Assembly: GCF_035621455.1 (NCBI RefSeq) | Contig: NZ_CP141823.1 | Span: 1,302,001 to 1,366,000, forward strand | Length of the DNA stretch: 64,000 nucleotides | Origin: Vibrio natriegens NBRC 15636 = ATCC 14048 = DSM 759 | GTDB taxonomy: Bacteria > Pseudomonadota > Gammaproteobacteria > Enterobacterales > Vibrionaceae | Direction: 5' to 3' | Notes under the pieces: generated by a model | Seen by the model: the letters and a program-made list of their open reading frames with translations, nothing else | Databases searched by the model: none | What the model was told of the DNA's origin: nothing | Part shown: piece by piece, positions 37,001-45,633 of the stretch | Layout of the letters: each line of letters starts with the position of its first letter | How positions within the stretch are numbered: position 1 is the first letter of the stretch | Made by a program: the position numbers and the translations under genes

Positions 37001-37222
37001 CAACATCGCTGTGGTAAGCGGGTAAGTGACCTGATCTTCAACGACTTGCGGTGCTTGGCCTGGGTAGCTGGTTTTTATGATCACCTGAACATCAGAAAGA
37101 TCGGGAATAGCATCAACAGGTGTATTCTTTACGCTGTAAAGCCCCGATAGCACAACCACTAAGGTGGCGATTAACACCATAAAGCGATTGTTGATAGACC
37201 AACGGATTATTGCTCCAATCAT
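34082..37222 (-). CDS. cusA: CusA-type heavy-metal efflux RND pump
   Basis: 1046 aa, the full length of HME-RND pumps that expel Cu+ and Ag+ from the periplasm using proton motive force. The protein begins MIGAIIRWSINNRFMVLIAT and has the two sets of six helices. The three methionines that relay Cu+ are visible: in GDLMYMPTTYPG, APLTMIETVIQFKP and RIDMLATGIKTP. The proton relay block IAIAIGAMVDGAIVMIENVHK holds the family's Asp and Glu. The gene lies two bases from cusB upstream and forms the operon cusC-cusB-cusA-copI. Confidence 0.95.
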   Translation of the reverse strand: MIGAIIRWSINNRFMVLIATLVVVLSGLYSVKNTPVDAIPDLSDVQVIIKTSYPGQAPQVVEDQVTYPLTTAMLAVPGAETVRGYSFFGDSYVYIIFNDDTDMYWARSRVLEYLSQVAPKLPPSAKPTLGPDATGVGWVYSYVLQDKTGQHDLAELRSFQDWFLKYELQTVDGVSEVATVGGMVKQYQVQIDPAKLRAYNLTLQQVNMAIQNGNQETGASVVEVAEAEHMVRTTGYLTSIEDIESLPIKVTDKGTPLLLGDIADINLGPQMRRGISELNGEGEAVGGVIVMRYGENASEVISKVKEKLDDLQRSLPDGVEIVSTYDRSTLINAAVDNLWKKLAEEFIVVAIVCALFLFHIRSSLVIALSLPVGILAAFIVMHYQGINANIMSLGGIAIAIGAMVDGAIVMIENVHKHIERTPLTDKNRWQVIGKAAEEVGAPLFFSLLIITLSFVPVFALEGQEGKMFSPLAFTKTYAMASAAALAITLVPVLMGYFIRGKVLPEHKNPVNRSLVALYRPLLNLSLKYPKAMIVLALGLMASAYYPTSKLGSEFIPPLDEGDLMYMPTTYPGISIGKARELLQQTNKLIKTVPEVKTVWGKIGRADTATDPAPLTMIETVIQFKPREEWREGVTTESLRKEFDQLVQFPGLTNAWVMPIKTRIDMLATGIKTPIGIKIAGPDLKEIEKIGAQIEPILNNVSGTSSVYAERVAGGRYVTIDIKRRVAARYGLNIKDVQQVISTAVGGMNVGETIEGLERYPINVRYPQDYRDSVVKLQNLPLVTPNGARIALADVADIRYEDGPPMIKTENARPNGWVFVDIDGRDLGSYVIEAQQAVADQLVLPTGYSIAWSGQYEYMERAKDRLSVVVPITLVIIMMLLYFSFRRIGEVLIIMATLPLAMVGGLWLMYSLSYNFSIAVGVGFIALAGVAVEIGVIMLVYLNQAWHHKKLDAEEKRQPLRLDDLTNAIREGAGLRVRPVMMTVLTVIIGLIPIMYGDGTGSQVMQRIAAPMIGGMASALLLTLLVLPAIFMLWKQREVKPNKNTEK

Positions 37223-37224
37223 AG

Positions 37225-38940
37225 TTAGCCCTCAATCGCTTCGAGTTGTTTTAATACGTAGTCAGTGCCTTGCTTCTCGATTAGAAACCGAACTTTTTGG
37301 CCTTCCTTGAAACCAGATAAGCTGACTTCGTCACCTACTGTGAAGTTCATTTCACCTGCGTCCCAGTTCCATTCTGCAACAGGCATGTGATTTAGCGTGA
37401 TCATGCCAAAGTCAGCCATGAGCATACTGATGTCACCCGTTAGCCATACATCGGTAGCAACGACACTACCATCAGCTTTGTAATCGATAATTTCGTATTG
37501 GCCTGAATCGGTTTTCTGCATTTCAAATTCAATGTTTTGACCTTTTTGCAGATCACCCATTTCCACGCCGTCGGCAAAGGTAAAGTTCATCACCATGCCT
37601 GGCCAATCCCATTCCGGTACTGGTTGATGATTGATGGTGAGCATGCGATGGTCTTTCATTACATCGGTAATTTCTCCTTTCGCCCAAGCCGTTTCCGCAG
37701 CGGATGCTTGAGGAGCTGAGATACGAGAAAGATCGGCCGTTTGGCTTGATTCTGAGTCCAGCATAAAGTGCGAGGAGGTAACAATACGATCTTCTTGGCT
37801 TAGGCCTTCTAATACCTCGGCTTTGTCATCGGCTTCGCGACCGACTTTGATTCGGGTCGAACGGTACTTTCCGTTGCCTTCAGCAAGGACAACTCGGGTC
37901 ATACCGCCAGAGCGAATAACGGAAGACTTAGGAATAGTCAGCACGGCATCGTCACTGACAGGCTGGAGCGCAATGTTGGCAAACATGTTCGGCTTCAGTT
38001 CACCATTAGGGTTCGGGAACTTGAGACGCACACGCAGGGTTCGGGTTTTTGGATCAAGAATTGGGTAGACGTAATCAACCGTACCTTGCCAGTTTTTACC
38101 CGGAATCGCGTCTAACGTCATAGTTGCATTGCTGCCGGCTTTCATCCAGTGAGCCTGACGCTCAAACACTTCTGCATCTACCCAAACATTTTCTAGTGGA
38201 CCTGCACTAATCACGGCTTGAGCAGGTGATAAGTAACCGCCTTCGCGCACATTTAAGCTGGCGATAACACCGTCGTCTGGCGCTTTAATTGCGATGGTTT
38301 GGGAAGCTTTGCCGCGCTGAGTTATGGCTTTGATTTGCGAGCGATCGACACCAAGTGTGACCAAACGTTCAGTCGCGCCTTTGACTAAGCCACTGCGGCC
38401 AGTACGGTACGCGTTAAGCAGCTCTTCCTGCGCTTTAACCAGTTCAGGCGAGTAGAGTGTAAATAGGACATCGCCTTTTTGGACTTTTTCGCCAACGGCG
38501 TTGATGTGGAGTTTCTCCACCCAACCAGCAACACGAACGTTAGTTTGCCATAACTTACTCTCGTCAAAGGCAATGTAACCAACGGTTTCAATACGCGGTG
38601 ATAACTTCTCTACTGAAACTTGAGCGGTTTTAACCCCAAGATTGTTTTCGACCGAAGGGTCAATGGTGACCGTGCCAGGCTTATCTTGTGCTCCGGCGAG
38701 ATCTTCAGCATAAACAGGAATCAAATCCATCCCCATTGGTGACTTGCCCGGTTTATCTCGTTTGTAGTTAGGATCCATCGGGGCGACCCAGTAGAGCGGA
38801 TCGTTTGAGCTATTTGACGCACTATCCTCAGCCGCCATTAGTTCATGATTGGCACTCGGATTAAAATGGCTGAAACCAAAGCCTAAAGCCCCACCTACTA
38901 TTAAAGCGATGGTGGCGATTTTGATAGAATTCGAACTCAT
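37225..38940 (-). CDS. cusB: CusB-type periplasmic adaptor fused to two CusF domains
   Basis: 571 aa. A membrane anchor (9-25) is followed by a heavy-metal-binding segment, YWVAPMDPNYKRDKPGKSPM (about 50-69). Next come the barrel-sandwich, alpha-hairpin and beta-barrel domains of a HlyD-type adaptor (about 95-400). At the C-terminus are two CusF-like copper chaperone domains, about 419-489 and 498-571. The first has the full CusF set: His438, Trp446, Met449 and Met451 (W-P-G-M-V-M). In the second, His518, Trp526 and Met531 remain but the Met449 equivalent is Gly529 (W-D-A-G-E-M). CusF is a separate protein in E. coli and no stand-alone CusF is seen here, so these domains replace it. Confidence 0.93.
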   Translation of the reverse strand: MSSNSIKIATIALIVGGALGFGFSHFNPSANHELMAAEDSASNSSNDPLYWVAPMDPNYKRDKPGKSPMGMDLIPVYAEDLAGAQDKPGTVTIDPSVENNLGVKTAQVSVEKLSPRIETVGYIAFDESKLWQTNVRVAGWVEKLHINAVGEKVQKGDVLFTLYSPELVKAQEELLNAYRTGRSGLVKGATERLVTLGVDRSQIKAITQRGKASQTIAIKAPDDGVIASLNVREGGYLSPAQAVISAGPLENVWVDAEVFERQAHWMKAGSNATMTLDAIPGKNWQGTVDYVYPILDPKTRTLRVRLKFPNPNGELKPNMFANIALQPVSDDAVLTIPKSSVIRSGGMTRVVLAEGNGKYRSTRIKVGREADDKAEVLEGLSQEDRIVTSSHFMLDSESSQTADLSRISAPQASAAETAWAKGEITDVMKDHRMLTINHQPVPEWDWPGMVMNFTFADGVEMGDLQKGQNIEFEMQKTDSGQYEIIDYKADGSVVATDVWLTGDISMLMADFGMITLNHMPVAEWNWDAGEMNFTVGDEVSLSGFKEGQKVRFLIEKQGTDYVLKQLEAIEG

Positions 38941-38942
38941 TG

Positions 38943-40334
38943 TTACTTCCTTAATTCCGGTGCTGATACTTGATATTCAAAACCACCCAGTAACGTTGCC
39001 AAGTTGCTATTGACGATATTTAAATCAGTGATCAAACGTTGTTGCTCGAGCTGCAGAGCAAGCTCATCGGTACTGGCCAAAATCACATCGTTGAATTGCG
39101 CGGTGTTATTTTGGTATCCCCGTTCTACTGCCCGAATCCGAGCTTTGACCTGAGGAAGTAAAGTGGTTTGATAACGCTCCAGGCGTTGGCTTAAGTTGCT
39201 GCGGTCGACCAAAAGCGTGTTCACTTTGGCGTTCATTTGCGTCAGTAATGTGTCTTTCTGTGAGCGTGCAGCTCCTAACTGATACTGCGCCGCTGCGAGG
39301 TTTTTATCTTGGCGATTGCCAGTGAATAGCGGAATATCCATCGTTAAATACGCACTGACTAAATCTGAAGCCGGCTCACCTTTCATGTTGTTTGACTGGC
39401 GATAGGCATAGGCAACTTCGACACCAAACTGCGGACTATAAGCCTGCTCGGCAATTTCAACCTGGGTTTCATTAGTTGAAATGCTGACATCGGCCATTTT
39501 CACCATTGGGTGCTGGCTAAGTAGTTGATAGTGCTGCGTAGAATCAGCCCCAGAGGAGAGGGCCTGATTCAGATTATTCCAGTTAAGTTGGTTGCTGGCT
39601 TGTAGCGATGGAGTACCTTGTTGAGAATGATTAATCAACCAGTCAGAGCCTAGCCATTCAGAAAGCTGGGCTACCAAACGTCGCTGCATTTGAGCATTAG
39701 CCTGTAACTTTTCATCCAGCTTGCTTACTTGCAGCTGTGCGTTAAGAAGGTCCTGAGCTTCGCTTTTGCCAATTGAGTAATTGGTTTGTATGAAGTTCTC
39801 CATTTCCTTCATCAAGCGGCGGTTTTCTAACATGATCTGTTCTGCTTGTTGTTGATAGCCAAGCTCAAGCCAGAGTTGAGTCATGTTATTCGCTATATCC
39901 AGCTCTCTTGCATGCACTTGCAGAGATAAACCATCCGCTTGTTGGTTAGCTTTCTTCTGTTGAAGGTCGAGGGTAGAACCGCGCTCAAACTGTTGCATTA
40001 GACCAACTGAGATATTAGTCATTGGGTCTTCGTCGAACTTAAAACTGTCGACAGGTAGTCCGCCAACACCCACTTTTAGTTTCGGATCCATTAGCGTCGC
40101 GCTTGCAATGCCGGTCTCACGCATGGCTTCCGATTGAGCAAAGAACTGTTTGCGATTGCCATCGTTTTCAAGGGCAATATTAATCAGCTTTGCCAGTTCT
40201 TGGGTCGATTGTGCTTGAGATACATTGACTGCTTTTTCGTGTGATGGCGCTTGTGCCATCACATTAAATGCAGGCAAAGCAATCAGGGCTAGTGAGCCTA
40301 TTGATGTCACTAAGTGATTTGGGGTGAATTCCAT
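38943..40334 (-). CDS. cusC: CusC-type outer-membrane efflux channel (TolC family)
   Basis: 463 aa from the ATG at 40334 (MEFTPNHLVTSIG), with GGATGA upstream; the ATG at 40343 is an alternative, and the GTG at 40376 lacks a ribosome site. The signal peptide ends near FNVMAQA. Two long helical repeats rich in Gln/Ala/Leu cover about 50-460, as in TolC family trimers, with conserved Q-Q-F-E-R-G-S-T-L and Y-Q-N-N-T-A-Q-F-N-D. No lipobox Cys is seen, unlike E. coli CusC. It completes the CusCBA export system. Confidence 0.88.
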   Translation of the reverse strand: MEFTPNHLVTSIGSLALIALPAFNVMAQAPSHEKAVNVSQAQSTQELAKLINIALENDGNRKQFFAQSEAMRETGIASATLMDPKLKVGVGGLPVDSFKFDEDPMTNISVGLMQQFERGSTLDLQQKKANQQADGLSLQVHARELDIANNMTQLWLELGYQQQAEQIMLENRRLMKEMENFIQTNYSIGKSEAQDLLNAQLQVSKLDEKLQANAQMQRRLVAQLSEWLGSDWLINHSQQGTPSLQASNQLNWNNLNQALSSGADSTQHYQLLSQHPMVKMADVSISTNETQVEIAEQAYSPQFGVEVAYAYRQSNNMKGEPASDLVSAYLTMDIPLFTGNRQDKNLAAAQYQLGAARSQKDTLLTQMNAKVNTLLVDRSNLSQRLERYQTTLLPQVKARIRAVERGYQNNTAQFNDVILASTDELALQLEQQRLITDLNIVNSNLATLLGGFEYQVSAPELRK

Positions 40335-40556
40335 CGTTTTCATCCAAATTAATACCAGACTTGCTCGTAAACGCACAAATAGTGTGAATCGATGCGAAAG
40401 CTGGTGATTGCCGGACGTTTGGACGTTGTGATTACTTCAGCTCTTTGACGATACAAATAATCTGAGATCGTAAGGCGTTATTTGAGCAAATAGACCAATC
40501 GTCGGGCGCAATTAAACAACCTGCAAGGTTAAGCAGGGTCGAATGCTTTTATTGAA

Positions 40557-40952
40557 TTAAACGATAGGAGGTCGGTAGAGATCGTGGCTGACCTGTACCA
40601 CAGGGTCATGGCTCTCGATATTGAAGGAGGCTCTTTGTGCCAGTGGAGAAAGTCGGTTTTCGGGAACGGGTAGTGAAACAAAAACAAACGAACAGGACGT
40701 TGTACAGCAGTTATGAACCATACCCGAGTTGTCCGCACAGCTCATTGGTATGTCGGAAGGGGCTGAGCTATGAGACATCGCCATACTCATATCCATACTG
40801 TGTGACCCACAGTGCTCATCTTGCTGAGTTATTGTCTGATCTGACATCATTTTTAGGTTCATTAGTGGTGCACTGTTTACCACGCTCGATACCAAAAGGA
40901 TCAGCGTTGTCAGCAGAGTCAACCAAATTGTATGCCAGGATTTAAGGTGCAT
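40557..40952 (-). CDS. Exported Met/His/Cys-rich small protein, first gene of the copper operon
   Basis: 131 aa. Signal peptide to VVNSA-PLMNLK. The mature N-terminal part is rich in metal-binding residues: HCGSHSMDMSMAMSHS, then MSCADNSGMVHNCCTTSC with five cysteines. The C-terminal part is not metal-rich and ends DLYRPPIV. It lies 44 bases downstream of the copper-type promoter. A gap of 220 bases with a small C-C-T-G-C / G-C-A-G-G hairpin separates it from cusC. No named family is recognised; a copper sponge or metallochaperone is a reasonable inference. Confidence 0.75.
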   Translation of the reverse strand: MHLKSWHTIWLTLLTTLILLVSSVVNSAPLMNLKMMSDQTITQQDEHCGSHSMDMSMAMSHSSAPSDIPMSCADNSGMVHNCCTTSCSFVFVSLPVPENRLSPLAQRASFNIESHDPVVQVSHDLYRPPIV

Positions 40953-40995
40953 ACTCGTTCCAGTAAAATGAATGTATCTCGTTAATAACCCTTGA

Positions 40996-41026
40996 ATAGT
41001 AAAGGTTACCCTAGGGGGAAAGTCAA
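40996..41026 (-). promoter_or_regulatory. CueR/MerR-type promoter of the copper operon
   Basis: On the minus strand, -35 TTGACT (41021-41026) and -10 TACTAT (40996-41001) are separated by exactly 19 bases. The spacer, TTCCCCCTAGGGTAACCTT, contains the dyad C-C-C-T-A-G-G-G and C-C-T-T elements. A 19-bp spacer is the hallmark of promoters activated by MerR-family metal sensors such as CueR. No cueR gene is in the window. Confidence 0.7.
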
Positions 41027-41141
41027 TAGTTAATATTTGACAATAAAAATGTAGTTAGTGAGCATTTTGTCACATGAACTTCCCGCGGTAGGATTTATCC
41101 TTAAATTAAGTAAGGGTTAAGTGGCTAACTCAGGGTAGCGT

Positions 41142-44100
41142 ATGATCGAAATTATCATCGACGGGAAGTATCGAATTGTAGAAGAAGGGCAAACTCTTCT
41201 TGAAGCGGCAAAAGTATGTGGGGTCGAAATCCCGTCGCTTTGCGGCATGAACAAAAGTAACGAGAAAGTGCCATGTGACTTATGTGTCGTTGAGATAGAA
41301 AGTGGTGGTACCAAACGAGCGTGTGAGCTCGAAGTCTATCGAGGACTTAACGCCGTTACCCAGTCAGAACAACTCAGTGAACACCGAAGAAAAGCCCTTA
41401 ACCGAATTATGACGGACCATTACGCTGACTGCGAAGCTCCGTGTAAAACGGCTTGTCCCGCTGGTGTCGATATTCAGTCTTACCTCTACCATATCTCACA
41501 GAATGATCACCAAAAAGCGATTGAAGTGATCAAAAAAACGCTGCCAATGCCGCTATCAATCGGACGTGTTTGTCCGGCCTTTTGTGAAAGTGAATGCCGC
41601 CGTTCTTTAGTCGATGAGCCTATTGCCATTCGTCAACTTAAGCGTCATGCGGCAGACACCGATTTGGCTTCTTATGACGCTTACGTGCCGGAGAAAAAGC
41701 CGACCAAGAACCTTAGAATCGCGGTGGTAGGCAGTGGCCCGGGGGGATTAACCACCGGCTATTATCTTTCTAACGAAGGTTATGACGTTACAGTCTTTGA
41801 GTCGATGCCGAAAGCGGGCGGGTGGCTACGCTATGGCATTCCGGAATATCGCCTTCCAAAGGACATTCTGGATAAAGAAATCGAACTGATGTGTCGCAAT
41901 GGCATGCAGATCAACACCAATAAAAAGCTTGGCGTTGACTTTACGCTCTCCCAATTAACTGAAGATTACGACGCAGTGTGTTTGGCTGTCGGCGCATCTC
42001 AAGCGGTGGAGATGACCTATCCGGGGAGTGATCTAGACGGTTGCTACTTGGGGGTAGATTACCTCAAAGACTACGTGACCGAACAACGCTATGTGACAGG
42101 CAAAAAAGTGGCGGTTATTGGTGGTGGCAACACCGCGATCGATTGTGCCCGAACGGCGCGACGAGCAGGGGCTGATACAACGCTGATTTACCGTCGAACT
42201 CGAGACGAAATGCCTGCGGAAGACTACGAAATTGTTGAAGCTGAACACGAAGGCGTGAAGTTCCACTTTCTGACCAATCCTGCGGAAAATTTAGCGGATG
42301 AAAACGGGCGCGTTCATGCCGTTCGTTTAGAACGAATGGCTCTGGGGCAGCCAGATTCATCAGGCCGTCGCAGCCCAAAACCGACAGGTGAGTTCTTCAT
42401 CGAAGCATTTGATACGGTGATCGCTGCCGTGTCTCAAAAGCCAGATTTAAGTTTTTTAGACAACGATGCGTTGTCGATTCCCGTAACTCGTTGGAACACT
42501 TCGGAATCTGACGCGCAAACCATGCATACCGGTACAGGCAATATTTTCAGTATTGGCGATTTCCGCCGCGGGCCTGCGACTGCCGTAGAAGCGGTTGGAG
42601 ATGGACGAGTTGCCGCAAAAGCCATTGATCTATTCCTGAATGGCGACATGGCAGATATGCCAACACCGGTTTTTAACTCTCGTAAAGAGCAAAAATTGTC
42701 GCAAGTTGATCCGCTTCACTTTGAAAATATCCAAAAAGTCGCGCGTACGATCATGCCGGAATTAACCCCAGAACAGCGTGAGCAGAGCTTTGCCGAAGTT
42801 GAACTCGGATTTGACAATGAAGAGGCAATGAAAGAAGCGGCACGTTGTCTTGAATGTGGCTGTCAGGCGAACACAGACTGTGCTTTACGAGATTATTCAA
42901 CGGAATATCAAGCTGAACAGAAATTCGGTGATTCGTTACAAGCTAAAGCCACTAATGTCGTCGATCATCAAGGATGGCTTGACCTGCGAGCAAAAGATCT
43001 TCGTCATAAATACGAAGTTGACCGCAGTTCGGAGTTTATTGAATTCGATGCCAACCGCTGCATCAGTTGTGGTCAGTGTATTCAGGCGTGTCGAGAGCAA
43101 GCCGTTCATGGCGTGCTCAGTTTTGTAAGCGATGCTAATGGCCGTCCGGCACTGAGACCGGATGATCGACCTCGATTCCGTTCAGAACAAAAAGGGAATA
43201 AGCCTAGTGGTTTAACGCTAATGGGCGATTCCAAGTGCGTGCAGTGTGGTGCGTGTGTACAAGCGTGCCCAACGGGTGCAATGGTAGACAGCCGTGATCG
43301 ATCACAAGGCCGAACTGAGGATTTGAAAGCCGTTGACACTATCTGTACCTACTGCGGTGTCGGCTGTAAGTTAACCATGTTTGTTGACGAGGCAGAGAAT
43401 AAAATTCGCTATGTCAAAGGTGCTGACTCACCGGTTAACCAAGGTATGTTGTGCGTAAAAGGGCGTTTTGGTTTTGATTTTATTGGAAGCGAAGAGCGAT
43501 TAACCACGCCGCTTATTCGTAAAGATGGATGGCTGCAACCTGCAAGTTGGGAAGAAGCTATTCAATTAGTCGCGTCTAAGTTTACGTCTATAAAACAAGA
43601 TTTTGGCAGCAATGCGCTGGCGGGTTTCTCTTCAGCAAAAACCACCAATGAAGACAATTACGCGTTTCAGAAATTCATTCGCCGCGAACTGGGTACCAAT
43701 AACGTTGACCATTGCGCGAGACTTTGTCATGCATCAAGCGTCACTGGGCTGGAAGCCTCACTGGGCAGTGGGGCAATGACCAATGATATTCCGAGTATCA
43801 AACACTCGGATGTGATTTTTATTATCGGTTCAGACACCACTTCTGCGCATCCAATCATCGCATCTCATATCAAGCAAGCTATTCGTCATCACGGTGCACG
43901 TCTGGTGGTGGCTGATCCAAAACGTGTCGATATTGTTGAGCATGCAGAGCTTTATTTAGCACATCGTCCAGGTACGGATGTCATGCTACTAAATGGCGTA
44001 ATGCAGCTGATTATTAAGAATGGCTGGTTTGATCAGGAGTACATCGAAGAGCGCGTTGATGGCTTTGATACCTTACTGCAAGAAGTGATGTCACCCGCTT

Positions 44101-45410
44101 ACAACCTGGACAAAGTAGAACTGGTCACGGGTGTGAAAGCCGACGATATTTTCGCCATGGCACGTATGATCGGGACTGCCAAGCGCACGGCTGTGTATTA
44201 TTCGATGGGGATTACGCAGCATACCACCGGGCATGATAACGTTCGTTCGATTGCTAACCTGCAATTGTTGTGTGGAAACATTGGTATCGAAGGTGGAGGC
44301 ATCAACCCATTGCGCGGTCAGTCAAACGTGCAAGGGGCGTGCGACATGGGGGCATTGCCAAACTGCTATCCGGGCTATCAAAAAGTCTATAACCCAATGG
44401 TACGACAGAAGTTTGCCATAGAATGGAATGCGCCCGATTTGTCGGCAGAGCAAGGGTTAACTCTGACTGAAATTATTGATGCCGCATGCAAACGAGAAGT
44501 TCGTGGCATGTACATCATGGGTGAAAACCCAGTATTGAGTGACCCAAACCAAGCGCATGTCATTGAAGGCTTAGAGGCACTGGATTTCTTGGTTGTGCAG
44601 GATATCTTCCTTACTGAAACGGCGCAGTATGCCGATGTGGTTCTGCCTTCTTGCTCATTTGCTGAAAAATCAGGGCATTTCACTAACACTGAGCGTCGGG
44701 TACAGCGTGTGAATGCTGTTGTTACCGCTCCGGGAGAGGCCAAAGAGGATTGGTGGATCATTCAAGAGCTGGCTAACGCGATGGGCAGTGACTGGAATTA
44801 TCACTGCGTGTCTGAAATTACCAGCGAGATTGCTCGTGTGACGCCTCAGTATGCGGGTTTACGTTGGGACGCTATCACGCCAAATGGTGTGCAATGGCCG
44901 AGCAACAAGAATAACCCGAACGGCACGCGAATCATGCACCAAACCCAGTTTACCCGTGGTAAAGGGCAAATGGTCGGCATTCCGTTCCGTTATGCTGCTG
45001 AACTTCCAGATGAAGAGTATCCTTTGGTACTGACAACTGGCCGAGTGCTGGAGCAGTTCCATACCGGGACCATGACGAGAAAAACGAAAGGGTTGGATAA
45101 TCTTGCGGGACCGAGAGCTATGATCAGCGTCGAAGATGCCGAAGCTTTGGGGATCAGCAATGGTCAGCGCCTGAAAATATCGACACGTCGTGGTCATATC
45201 GAAATTGATGCGTTTGTAACCAAGAGAATGCAAAAAGGGGTGGTGTTTATTCCTTTTCACTTTGTGGAATCACCAGTTAACCGCTTAACAACTACGGCAA
45301 CGGATCCGCATGCGAAAATCCCAGAATTTAAGGTTGCGGCGGTAAAAGTTGAAATAGTAGAACCCGTTAAGACTGAGAGCATAACTACCGAACACGTACA
45401 TACGGATTAG
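41142..45410 (+). CDS. Formate dehydrogenase alpha subunit with fused 2Fe-2S, GltD-like FAD and ferredoxin modules
   Basis: 1422 aa. In order: a [2Fe-2S] domain (about 1-80; CGVEIPSLCGMN); a Cys-rich 4Fe-4S domain (about 95-160; CEAPCKTACPAGVDIQSY); a GltD-like FAD/NAD(P) module (about 170-500; VVGSGPGGLTTGYYL and VIGGGNTAIDCARTARRAG); two 4Fe-4S clusters (CISCGQCIQAC about 641 and CVQCGACVQACPTGAM about 698); and an FdhF-type molybdopterin domain from about 733 (CTYCGVGCKLTM). The active-site residue is Cys862 in CARLCHASS, coded by TGT and not selenocysteine. It should oxidise formate to CO2 and pass electrons to NAD(P)+ or ferredoxin. AGGG precedes the ATG. It stands alone, with a terminator. 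Confidence 0.9.
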   Translation: MIEIIIDGKYRIVEEGQTLLEAAKVCGVEIPSLCGMNKSNEKVPCDLCVVEIESGGTKRACELEVYRGLNAVTQSEQLSEHRRKALNRIMTDHYADCEAPCKTACPAGVDIQSYLYHISQNDHQKAIEVIKKTLPMPLSIGRVCPAFCESECRRSLVDEPIAIRQLKRHAADTDLASYDAYVPEKKPTKNLRIAVVGSGPGGLTTGYYLSNEGYDVTVFESMPKAGGWLRYGIPEYRLPKDILDKEIELMCRNGMQINTNKKLGVDFTLSQLTEDYDAVCLAVGASQAVEMTYPGSDLDGCYLGVDYLKDYVTEQRYVTGKKVAVIGGGNTAIDCARTARRAGADTTLIYRRTRDEMPAEDYEIVEAEHEGVKFHFLTNPAENLADENGRVHAVRLERMALGQPDSSGRRSPKPTGEFFIEAFDTVIAAVSQKPDLSFLDNDALSIPVTRWNTSESDAQTMHTGTGNIFSIGDFRRGPATAVEAVGDGRVAAKAIDLFLNGDMADMPTPVFNSRKEQKLSQVDPLHFENIQKVARTIMPELTPEQREQSFAEVELGFDNEEAMKEAARCLECGCQANTDCALRDYSTEYQAEQKFGDSLQAKATNVVDHQGWLDLRAKDLRHKYEVDRSSEFIEFDANRCISCGQCIQACREQAVHGVLSFVSDANGRPALRPDDRPRFRSEQKGNKPSGLTLMGDSKCVQCGACVQACPTGAMVDSRDRSQGRTEDLKAVDTICTYCGVGCKLTMFVDEAENKIRYVKGADSPVNQGMLCVKGRFGFDFIGSEERLTTPLIRKDGWLQPASWEEAIQLVASKFTSIKQDFGSNALAGFSSAKTTNEDNYAFQKFIRRELGTNNVDHCARLCHASSVTGLEASLGSGAMTNDIPSIKHSDVIFIIGSDTTSAHPIIASHIKQAIRHHGARLVVADPKRVDIVEHAELYLAHRPGTDVMLLNGVMQLIIKNGWFDQEYIEERVDGFDTLLQEVMSPAYNLDKVELVTGVKADDIFAMARMIGTAKRTAVYYSMGITQHTTGHDNVRSIANLQLLCGNIGIEGGGINPLRGQSNVQGACDMGALPNCYPGYQKVYNPMVRQKFAIEWNAPDLSAEQGLTLTEIIDAACKREVRGMYIMGENPVLSDPNQAHVIEGLEALDFLVVQDIFLTETAQYADVVLPSCSFAEKSGHFTNTERRVQRVNAVVTAPGEAKEDWWIIQELANAMGSDWNYHCVSEITSEIARVTPQYAGLRWDAITPNGVQWPSNKNNPNGTRIMHQTQFTRGKGQMVGIPFRYAAELPDEEYPLVLTTGRVLEQFHTGTMTRKTKGLDNLAGPRAMISVEDAEALGISNGQRLKISTRRGHIEIDAFVTKRMQKGVVFIPFHFVESPVNRLTTTATDPHAKIPEFKVAAVKVEIVEPVKTESITTEHVHTD

Positions 45411-45456
45411 GCAGACAGGATAAAAAGGGCTTCGCATTGAACCTCGAAAAGAAATG

Positions 45457-45489
45457 GGCAGGAATCATAATATGATCCCTGCCTTTTTT
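45457..45489 (+). terminator. Terminator of the formate dehydrogenase gene
   Basis: Stem GGCAGG-(A)-ATCATA / TATGAT-(C)-CCTGCC, followed by T6. Confidence 0.9.
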
Positions 45490-45633
45490 ATGTGAATTGG
45501 ACGCGAGATTGTCAGAGAATTGACTGTTTCTGACGACCCTCTGTTATTCAGGCAAGTTCTATAACCTAAAATTTGCTGAGCTCCTATACTCAGACTACAA
45601 CGTTGAGTTTTTATAACAACAAGAGGCACTTGC

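Noticed and set aside
43725..43727. Selenocysteine in the formate dehydrogenase
   Set aside because: The active-site codon is TGT (Cys), so no selenium insertion is needed.
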